From assembly GCF_022539315.1 (NCBI RefSeq), contig NC_066329.1, forward strand, positions 4,315,072 to 4,379,071: a stretch of DNA of 64,000 bases, read 5' to 3'. The position numbers and the translations under genes are program-made. The notes under the pieces were generated by a model. That model searched no databases and was not told the DNA's origin. It saw only the letters and a program-made list of their open reading frames with translations. The stretch comes from Serinus canaria (Eukaryota; Chordata; Aves; Passeriformes; Fringillidae). This document shows, piece after piece, positions 54,963 through 64,000 of the stretch (positions are counted from its first letter, which is position 1; the number at the start of each line of letters is the position of its first letter).

Positions 54963-57099
54963 AGGAGCTCTCCATCCCCCGAGCCCCGGGCTGATTTTGG
55001 CTCTGACGCTCCCCGTGCTCAGCAGCATGGCTGGAATCCTCCTCCCGAGGATGGCCGAGCTTCCAGCAGATGAGGAATGGCGATTTGCTGGCCTTGCCCC
55101 CAGCCCAGCCACCGAGGGGATTATCCCCGGCAGGGTGAGAGGGTCTGCAGGCGCTCCCTGCCTCGCCTCGGGCTGATTATTTCCAATCTCTCCCGCACAG
55201 GGAATTCATTCGGCGGAGCCGGCGCTGGTTCTGGAGCGATCCCAGCCTGTCGTGGGTCACCTGGAGCCCGGGCACTCCCGGCAGGGCTGTTCCCACCGGG
55301 TAACGCTGCGTGATTAACAGCAGCCAGGTTAATGGGCTTTGAATGGTCTCAGCTCCGAGCAGGGCTGTGATCTCTGTTTCTGGGAGGTGTCTTTGTGCTC
55401 CTGCTGCTTGTGTGGCTCTGGACACCGTGGGCTGAAGGACACAGGCAGGGCCAGGTGGGCTCCAGGGCTGGGAATTTGGAATTGGGGATTGGGAATTGGG
55501 GTGTTCGTGGTGATGGGTGTGAGTTCAGTGCTGGCCCCAGGGATCTTGGGGGATTCCAGTGCAGGGTGGAGATTGCTCAGAGTGTGGCACAGCAGAAAGA
55601 TCCATCCTTGTGCCATTTTATCAAACATTTTATCAAAATTATCAATATTTTTTCCTCCCTGCACTGTGGCAGTAGCAGAGGAAAGGCTTTAACACCCCCA
55701 AGGATGGGAAAGGACCCCGTTTGTGCATGGAGGGAAATCAGGGGCTGTGGTACATCCCTCCCTGCCCCCAGGGTCCTGCTCACAGCCTGGCTGTGCTCCC
55801 TGCTCCTGTGAACAGCCCTGCTGGAACTTGCTCTCAGGGGATGGGCACAGAAAAGCCCCCCCCAGCCCTCCCCATCCTTTCTTTGTCACATGAAAGAAAA
55901 GCTGGCTGCCTGTTAATTACATGAACCTTCTCATGGGCAATTGAGCTGGCCCTGTGTGTGTGTATTCATGCTGCCTGCGAGTTCTTGTCTGATTCATGTC
56001 ACAGGTGACTGAAAGGAAGCCAAATTCTGCAACAAAGCAGGGCCCTGCTGGCTGTGTCAGCTGCATCCGGGGCCTGTGCACACAGCGAGGCATGGCTCCT
56101 TCTCCCAGGGCAGGGACAGGGACAGGGACAGTGCCACCTCCATCCCAGACTCACTTTTGGAGTGCTGTGATGTCTCACTCCACGGCCAAGATGTTACAGA
56201 GCCCCAAAGGTGGGGACATCTCCCTGCCTGTCCCTTCCTCTCCCTGAGTTTTCCCAGACAAGCCCTTCAGCCTGAGTTTTGGTCCTTCCCAGGGGGGATG
56301 TGGCTCCTTCCCCTTCCCCTTCCCCTTCCCCTTCCCCTTCCCCTTCCCCTTCCCCTGCCCTTGCTGGAGCCTGCAGCTTTGGGCAGGGTCTGGGGTTTGG
56401 CACCCAGGGGAGCTGGTGTGGGGATCCTGCTGCTGCTCCATGTGTCCCAGTGACCCTGCTGGCTGGGGACAGCCCTCTGGTGGCCCTGCCAGCCCCAGGA
56501 CTGCAGTGCCCACGGCTGGCTGTCCTGTGTGCACACAGGAGCTGCTGGAAGCCCAGGGAGGTGCTGGTTCCTGGCTCTGCATCCGAGATGCTCCTCAAAG
56601 ACCCTTCCCTCCTGCTGGAATTTGCTGGGAGTGTTGGCCAGCAGGGCTCCCAAAGCCTCTCTGGACACATCCACAGGGCACATCTCTGTCTCTCTCCTGG
56701 CACAATTCTGGCCCAGTCCCTGGGAGCAGCCGAGGGTCGGCCCAGGACACAGGAGGGGATGTGCCCCAGCCTGCCATGACTCTGCAGCTCATCTCCTGCC
56801 TGCCAGCTTGATTCCAGCCTCTCCTGAGCTGAGTCTCCAGGCCTTCATTTCCAGCTCTCATTGTTATTCATCGGTGCATCTGAATATTTTAATCCTTGGG
56901 GAGGGGGGCCTGGAGAGCAGCGTCCTCCCCCTGCTTTCCCAGGCACCTTCCCTGCCTTATCTGCTGCAGCCAGGGCCAGGCTGCCCCGGCCTCTGTGGCT
57001 GAGACAAATCGTGCAAGGAGCTTAAAGCAAGAGCAGCATCTCCCACCTTGGGCTGGGAGGGGGCTGGGGAAGCAGAGGAGGGAGGGGGCGAGGGAAGCA
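54963..57099. other. Intergenic stretch with one hexamer microsatellite, no gene
   Basis: A (CCCCTT)n run of about eight units lies at 56305-56355 and (GGGACA)3 near 56114. Otherwise nothing was recognised. Confidence 0.5.
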
Positions 57100-57300
57100 G
57101 CTTGTAATTACAGAGTAAGAGGCAGCGATAAAATGATAATGGAAGAGTTCTGACCCGCCTGAGCCAGTCCTGCAAAGCTGTGAAATAAATTTAGCAAAAG
57201 AGCGAGGGCACGGGGGGCTCCCGGGCTGGGTTACAGCTGAAATGCTGGTTTCACAAACAAGACATAAATTGGATTGCAAACATCTAATTAACCTCCCCGC
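57100..57300. promoter_or_regulatory. AT-rich island, candidate conserved element
   Basis: Contains gcttgtaattacagagtaag, cgataaaatgataatgg, gaaataaatttagc and catctaattaacc, immediately followed by a 25-base T run (57301-57325). Confidence 0.35.
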
Positions 57301-57325
57301 TTTTTTTTTTTTTTTTTTTTTTTTT
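57301..57325 (+). repeat. Poly(T)25 run
   Basis: Twenty-five consecutive T; possibly the tail of a minus-strand retroposon, but no body was recognised beside it. Confidence 0.9.
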
Positions 57326-58670
57326 GGTGGGAGAGGCGACAGATTCCAGCTAAAGCTGATAGCGTGGCTGGATTTCCCTTTGCAGGAGAGAATCTGGAGG
57401 AGAGGAGAGGCAAATGATGTGCTGGTTTCACCTGCTGGCTCCCTCCTTGCTGTCCAGGCAGCAGGGAGAGGAGGATTTCCAGCTCCTCTGACCCTTCTGC
57501 CTTGCTGTAGGAGCTGTGTGTGCTGTTTGTGGAAAGCTCACCCCCGAAGGAGAAGGTGCTGCTGGAGCTTCTCTCTGTGCCTCTTTGTTCTTCACCTCAC
57601 CTGGAGCTCCCCACTGCCAGGGGGCAGGAATGGGGATCTCCCTCGGCTGCTGCTCTGCCCTGGGCCAGAGCTACCGACTCACTTTTGGGTTTGACCCAAC
57701 CTCTCTGGAGAGCAGAGTAAGAGCTGGAGGACCCCCTCTCCTCCCTTCCCTGGCCTCCAAGGGTTGCTGTTTATTTTCCTGGAGAGCGACCGTTCCATGT
57801 GGAGTTTGGGATCACGGAGCTCTGCGCCCCCCTCCCTCCCCAGACCCTCACCGCCTCCTGCCTCCCCCTCACCCCAACCTCTTCTCTTTTCCACCCCACC
57901 TTCCCCCAGGGGCATCCAGCCAGTGCAAACGGTCCCTTGGCAGCAATGATGAAGATGGATGTCTGATTGATTCTCTCTCCTCTGTGCAGCCCCCTCTCCA
58001 GCCCCCCCTTTTCCCTCTCCCCCCCTCTCCGTGCCCTTCTGGCAGAAAATTAAAAGGCTATTTGTTAAAGGGCGAAAGCCCTCAGGTGCAGCCCCCGGCT
58101 GGACAATTTGTCTCCATGAAAAGGATGCTATTATGAGAGCGGCTGGATCCAGGAGGAGGGGGAGAATTTGCCAGGAAGAGAAGGGAGAGGTGGGGAGGGG
58201 GAAGGAGGCATCTCCCGGGGACAATGAGCTCGGCCCGGGGGGGACGGGACATTGTCGGGGCTCGCCGGCTGCGCTGCCGCTCGCCGGGAGCGCGGAGGGG
58301 CGGGAGAGCCGTGTGCCGGAGGGACGGAGGGAGGGAGGGAAGCCAATCCCCTTGTTCCGAGCACCGACCTGCCAAATCCTCTCCCACTTCAAAGGGATCA
58401 GAGTTCGGGCCGGCCGGGCACCCCGCGGAGGGCTGGGACCCCGCCCGGCCTCCCCCTGCTGCTGCCGCACGGCCCTGGATGCTGCTGGGTTCCCCTGCCC
58501 GGCCCCGGGGCTGGCCGGCCTCTGCTCTGCTCCAGAGGGGAGGAAAGGGAGGAAAAATCGGCCTGCTGTGCCTCTTGGCTACTGAACAGTCAAGGGTCCG
58601 CTGCACCTCGAGCCCTCCCCTCCCTCCCTCCCTGCCCTGCCATCCCACCCTTCCCTTCCCTTCCCCTTCT
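57326..58670. other. Intergenic, locally CpG-rich (about 58.2-58.6 kb), no gene recognised
   Basis: A small CpG-rich patch could be a promoter-like island, but no exon with splice signals was found around it. Confidence 0.4.
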
Positions 58671-59135
58671 CCCTCCACAGTCACCTGTCTGTCTCTGATT
58701 CCAGGTTTGATGGCACACCTGGCTGTGTGCTCCCCCAGGACCTGCCTGGAGGAAGATCCCTGTGAGAGCCTGCAGCTCTGTCCCTCTGAAACGCTGCAAA
58801 AACTCTTTGAGAGAGGTCACTGCTGTGACTGCAGGAGTGGGATCCCCTCATCCAGGCTGGAATTGAGCCCTGAGCTGGGAGAGTCTGAGCATCCCTGAGC
58901 TCATTTCCCTCCACAGTCACCTGTTTGTCTCTGATCCCAGGTTTGATGTGACACCTGGCTGTGTGCTCCCTGAGGATCTGCACACAGCCTGGAGCTCAGA
59001 GCCTGCAGCTCTGTCCCTCTGGAACACTGCAAAAACTCTTTGAGAGAGGTCACTGCTGTGACTGCAGGAGTGGGATCCCCTCATCCAGGCTGGAATTGAG
59101 CCCTGAGCTGGAAGAGTCTGAACATCCCTGAGCTC
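58671..59135. repeat. 236-bp tandem duplication, 2 copies
   Basis: The copy starting at 58681 (tcacctgtctgtctctgatt) recurs at 58917. A core from aaaaactctttgagagaggt through to ggctggaattgagccctgag is virtually identical; the middle part is more diverged. Confidence 0.9.
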
Positions 59136-62100
59136 CCCTGGGAGGCTCCAGGACAGGGCTGAGGCTTCTGCTTCACCACTGACCCCTGGGAGCTGCTGCC
59201 AGCCGCTGAGGTGACAGCAGTGGGAGCAGGGAGAGGCTCCTGAGGGTGCTGGGGAGCTGCCTGTGTGTGCTCTGTGCCCAGCAGGACCTTCCACCACGAG
59301 CACCAGCCTGGATCCCCCTGCTCTGTGTCCATGGAGCTCCTGCCCTTCGCTCTCCTGCTGTGCTGCCCCAAAAATGAGGGAAGCCAATGGTCCCTTCAGC
59401 TGGGAGCGAGCTGGAAATCTCTCTCAGAGGGCAAGAAACAGCCTGATCTAAAAATAAACTTGTCTCTGCCAATAAAAAGAATATAAATATGGATAAAAAT
59501 GGCTCTGCTGGAGCAGTTTCCAAGGGGGGTTGCTGCTGTCCAGGGTGGTGATGGGGAGATGCTGACCCACGTGGTGAGGCTGCCCTGGAGAGCAGCAGCA
59601 GGGCTGGCTGGCTTTGGGTGGAGGGAAAGGACAGATCTGGGCAGGGCTGGGTGCTCTGCACTCCGGGGAAAGCATCTCTGCAGGGACCTTTCCTGAAGGC
59701 CAGCCCATGGGACAGGAGCCTCTGGCCACGGCCACGGGGCAGGACAGAGCTCCCTGTCAGTGTCACCAGCTCCTTGCACTCCCTGGGGGCTTCCCCCACT
59801 CTCATCCTGCTGCCAGAAGGCCCAAACAGAGTGAACACAGCTGTTAATAATGGCTGCATCCAGCCCTTCCCAGGACAGGATTGCTCAGGGGTGTTTTGTC
59901 CAACATCTCCTAGAAACTCACTTCTCCATCAAATAAAATGGGAGGAAAAAGGCAGCTGTGAGTAGGGAAAGGGCAGCTGCTGTGCCCAGTGGTGGGGTGT
60001 GGGATGGGGAGGATGAGGCCCTGTTGGAAGTCTGTGTGTCCTGTCTGGTGTCCCCAGACTGTCCTGGCTGTGTGGGAAGGAGCCAGCTCTCCCTGGGTGT
60101 GTGAAGCAGGATCACACTGGGGGCTGGCTCACTCACACCTGCCTGAGCCAGAGGTGCAGCCAGGCCCCAGAAACCAGCTCTGAATTTGCATGATTCCCTT
60201 CTGGCCCTGGCTTAAAATCCCCATCAGAGAAAAATTAAATAGAGTTTTATATCTAAATTTTTACTCAGGACAAATTCAAAATCCACAGTTTTCCACAGGG
60301 GAACGGATTTTTACCTTCAGGCAGGGACTGGAGCTACCTTTGCCTTAACCATGAAAACCAGGGATTGCTCTGCTTCCCCTGGAGTGTTTTATTTTGGTTC
60401 TGCCTTTAAAGCCTGTTGCCTCCCTGCACAGCCCTGGATATGTGTTCTAAAGCCAGCTAAAATGGGTTCCAGGGCAAGATTTAACGATTCAGCATTTCTC
60501 TTGCCACTGATTTACTGACTGATGCTCAACATTTTTTTTTTTTTTTTATCAGTCAAAGAACTGCTTGGCCATCGAGAGCTGCAGGCAGCTGCAAAGGGAA
60601 TGAAATAATAACATCTTTGGGAGGGAAAAACGCCTGGATGGAATGGAAAAGGAAAAGTCAGGGAGGAGATCCCTTCATGAACTTCTGTTTCCTAACACAG
60701 GTTTAACCCACAGACATGCCAAGGAGGTTTGAAAATTTATTTTATATGAGCCAAACAGTCTCTAATGATTTGATTTATTTATTTTATATGAGCCAAACAG
60801 TCTCCAGTGATTTGATTTGGGGAGACAAAGTGATGCTTTGACTCTGCACGAGGTTGGTGGCAGGGGTAACCAAACCCCTCCATGGCCCCAAGCCCCCTGG
60901 CAGCAGTGACCCAAGGAGGACAAAGCCCCCAGACCGTTTTCCTGCTCCCCAAAGCTTTGCCAGCTGGGGCTGTGTGGGACACCCCCCCATTTGTCCCCAG
61001 GCCCACCCAGGGGCAGTTCCCAGCACAAACAGCCTGGCAGAGCTGGGTCCTTGGCACCCTGGGTGGGATGGGGGGCACAGCCATGCACCCCAAGTCCTCC
61101 CAACACCAGTGTCTGGGGTTTTTTCCCATCTAACTCCATTTTCCCCCCTAAACTCAGGTAGGTTTTCCCAGGACATGAAATCTGGATTTGGGCAAGGAGC
61201 TGCTCCACATGGTCAGGGGAGATCCCTGATGGGATTGCTGGAGATCAGCAAAGAGGGAGGAATGGTTTGGATCAGGAGCAAATGGCAGAGAACCGTGGCT
61301 TTGCCAGCCAGGAGACATGGATGTGGGGCAGAGGCAGCGCCCTGGGGGTAGAGGAGGTTCTGCAGAGAGGTCTGGAGCTGTCTGAGAGCTCACAGGGGGT
61401 GAAATGAGGGGTGGGTGGGCGCTGCTGGTGCATCCTGGAGCACCTGGCACGCTTGGTCAGGGCCTCCTCTTTGAGCTGGCCCAGGGCAGCGCTGTCTGAA
61501 TGAGCCTGGGGGGCAAAAACAGTTGGGAAGAGAAGGTGGGGGGAGAAAAGGATGGCCAGAATGCAAAGGCAAACCCCTCTGGAGACAGGCAGAGCTGCTG
61601 TGTGCCGGTGCCTGCAGAGCACGCGGAACGTGAAGCGGAAAGCAATGAAGCACAGTGAGCACGGGGAAATGAGCCCTAATTGAGGGACAAAAACAGGAGC
61701 AGATGGGCAACCCTGCCCACCACCCCTTTCCAGGGGTCTAATTCACTGTGGAGGCTGGGGAATGGCCGTCCCTGACCAGTGAGGGCTGCTGCTGGGGCTG
61801 GGGGTGGCCTTGTCCTGGTATGTTCCTGGAGGGACTCCAGGGTGTCCAGGGGAGGGGGCTGGCAGCATCCCACAGCCACCTCCCTCTCCTCAAAACCCTG
61901 CTGAGGGTGGGCTGCTCAAGGCCTTCATCCTCAGGGCCAAATCCAGTGACTGCAAGGGCTCAGCAAGTTCCAGAGCTCCCCAGGTGAGATTGGTTCTTTG
62001 CTGGCACAAAGCAAACAGGTATTTCATTTTTGCCACAAACACGTGAGCTGGGGGGATTGTTTAACCAACTCTGTCCTGCTCTGCAGACAGAGACTCTCTG

Positions 62101-62399
62101 TGTTATATTCTGTGTTATATTCTGTGTTGTTTTAGGACAAGTGCCAGCAGGCAAACCCCGATTCCATCTCAAGGAGCACTCCTAGCACCTCTTTGGGGAT
62201 GCTGAAAATCCCTGTGTGGTGGTTTTCCTTTTTTCCCCTGAAAGGTGCTGCAAGTGGGCCCACCAAGGAGCCCTTGTGTGTGCCCACCTCAGCCTCCATC
62301 CATGGGGGAGAGCAGGGAATTCCCTCTGGAATGCCTGTGGAGGTGGGGACCAAGGGATGCTCGCTGGAAGCCAGCACCGACCCCTTCCTCCCTCCCTCC
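59136..62399. other. Intergenic stretch, no gene
   Basis: Holds a 42-bp tandem duplication at 60737-60820 (tttatatgagccaaacagtc twice), an 18-base T run near 60531 and short ttatattctgtg repeats near 62100. Nothing else recognised. Confidence 0.5.
60737..60820. repeat. 42-bp direct tandem duplication
   Basis: tttatatgagccaaacagtc occurs at 60741 and 60783 with matching flanks (gatttgattt) and two substitutions. Confidence 0.9.
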
Positions 62400-62645
62400 C
62401 ACCACGGCCTGGGGAAGCTTAATGAGTTAATGCTGATTAAGTGCTTTCAGATAATCAGATAAAGGTGTCATAAAAGTGCTTTACAGTGATGATGATGTGT
62501 TTTATGGTGAGGAGAAACTGATGATCCTAAATAAAAATCCAAATTAAATCGGGGGGGAAGTACGAAGGTGTCTTCGGATCTGGGGTGAACTTCACATTAA
62601 GGGCAGAAAAAGCATTCAAGCGTTCAGCAGGTTCCCATCTCTCCT
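62400..62645. promoter_or_regulatory. AT-rich island with homeobox/GATA-like motifs, candidate conserved element
   Basis: Contains gcttaatgagttaatgctga, gattaagtgc, cagataatcagataaagg (two GATA cores) and cctaaataaaaatcc. Unique sequence. Confidence 0.4.
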
Positions 62646-64000
62646 CCATCCGTGCCTCATTTTGACCTCCCCCCTCCTTTCCAGGAGCCTTTCTGCTCGA
62701 GACCAAGATTAATTACCTCCCTCACAGCCCTTTGGGCTTCCCCCATCTGATAAGGTGTGAATAAGGCTGACAGGACCTGCTAAGGGTCTCACAGCTTTCT
62801 CAGCTCCGTGTCCTGCCTCCAGCACATCCCGGCCTGGCTGCATCCCTGCTGACCCCCAGCCTTGCTTCACTCCTGCCTTGTCCTCAACTTTTGGTACCCA
62901 TGGAGTTGGAGACACAGGGATGGTGCTGGGGTAAGAGAAATCAGCCCCAAACCCCGAATCTGCCCAGGTGTGCAGCAAGGCCCTAAATAAAGCAGGTGAC
63001 AGCATTTCCCCCGCTCTGAGAGCTGCCTTTGTCCTGGCTGTCAGGGACCCCAGAGTTGAGGGACACATGTTAAGATCTACAGCAATTAAAAGGGGCTCCA
63101 GCCTTAATGTGCTCAGCTGAAAGCCCAGGTCCCCAGGTTGTGCACGGGAAATTGGCTGCTAATTTAGCGGCTGCTGCCAACTGGCCGCATCTGTCCAGCC
63201 TTGCATGGCTGTTCCTTCCTTGCTCTTTTCCAAGCACTCCTCCTGGCAGGATTGCAGCCTGGGGAGGAGGCAGAGCCAGCTCAGACAACCTGCTCGCTGC
63301 ACAGCCTGCTTTGGGTTCATGGCCATGGCTGGGCAGTGCCCCCCACCCAGGGCTGTCACCTCTGTCACCTCTCCCTGTGATTCCTCGGAAGCAACAGGAC
63401 CTGGCACAACAAATTCCCAGATCCTTGGCTGGTTTATTGGGGAAAAAAATTTCATTCCCCCCCCACAAAATGATTTTTTTCCTTCTTTTATTTGAGTTGA
63501 CTGAAATGATGGGTTAAAAATAAAGCAGCTCATACTATTTTTAACGTGGTTTTACTCTTCTATCAAAGGGAAAGGAAAGATCTGCATTTGTTTCACTTCA
63601 GTTGAAAACATCAAGTTGAAATGATCCAACATCTCCAGTGTGGTATCTCTGTTAAAAACACATTTATTTAGGCAAGCTGCTTTGCCAAATGTGACAGGAA
63701 TCTGTGGCTTTGAGCTGAATTTCCCAGCCATCCTGAGACAGCAGTTTGAAGAACAGTGGATTTGTCTGACAATACTTCCCAGGCTGGAGCCCACTGGATC
63801 TTCAGCCCAAAGGATGTGACAAAATACCAGAGGAATTCACTTTCATCCTGGAAATGCAGCGCTGCAGACTTGAGCTGAAGGAGAAGCTGAAGGTTTTGCT
63901 CAGGTTTGCCTTGGGGAAGTTGAAGGTGGGTGACCCCAGAGATCCATCCTGAGGATGAAATCATCTCCCCACCAGGTGACCCCACAAGCCCACACTGCTC
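62646..64000. other. Right end of window, nothing recognised
   Basis: No exon or repeat family recognised. The minus-strand ORF near 63.7-64.0 kb lacks recognisable motifs. Confidence 0.5.

Noticed and set aside
52458..55176. Cys-rich repetitive open frames
   Set aside because: They are frames through the 29-bp and 36-bp minisatellites, with periodicity set by the DNA repeat.
57326..58670. CpG-rich patch as the start of a further gene
   Set aside because: No exon pair with splice signals and no recognisable protein motif.
1..64000. CRISPR arrays, bacterial operons, tRNA or rRNA genes
   Set aside because: The sequence is vertebrate nuclear DNA. The direct repeats are tandem minisatellites without spacers, and no tRNA A/B-box fold or rRNA core was recognised.

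Overview
This is nuclear genomic DNA from a vertebrate, most likely a bird. Spliced genes have short introns with GT-AG ends, there are dense GC-rich promoter islands, many minisatellites and chicken-repeat-1 (CR1) type LINE fragments. Five protein-coding genes are recognised by their exons. Their order and strands match, from memory, the vertebrate block TPCN1-SLC8B1-PLBD2-SDSL-LHX5 (human chromosome 12q24.13). The high GC content and compactness suggest a microchromosome; I cannot name the species. The coordinates below come from splicing the exons by eye, with reading phase checked across every junction. || Layout: 1-6.7 kb holds the last five coding exons and 3' UTR of TPCN1 (+), an endolysosomal two-pore cation channel. 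8.4-13.1 kb is SLC8B1/NCLX (-), the mitochondrial Na+/Ca2+ (Li+) exchanger, with 15 coding exons, tail to tail with TPCN1. A CpG-rich divergent promoter region (13.1-14.8 kb) separates it from PLBD2 (+, 14.8-19.2 kb, 12 exons), a lysosomal phospholipase-B-like protein. SDSL (+, 21.9-23.7 kb, 7 coding exons) is a PLP-dependent serine/threonine dehydratase-like enzyme. LHX5 (-, 26.5-33.8 kb, 5 exons) is a LIM-homeodomain transcription factor of the developing forebrain. || From 33.8 kb to the right end I find no convincing exon. This looks like the regulatory gene desert beyond LHX5. It contains the LHX5 promoter area, AT-rich islands rich in homeobox/POU-like sites that resemble conserved non-coding elements, long homopurine and homopyrimidine tracts, poly(A) runs, three CR1-like fragments, several minisatellites and a 38-bp-arm hairpin. 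|| The genes are not one pathway. Three encode organelle proteins (lysosomal channel, mitochondrial exchanger, lysosomal hydrolase-like protein), one a cytosolic amino-acid enzyme and one a developmental regulator. The most unusual sequence-level observation is in SLC8B1. Intron 4 carries a textbook U12 (minor spliceosome) donor and branch site but appears to end in AT rather than AG or AC. Intron 13 also has U12-like signals.
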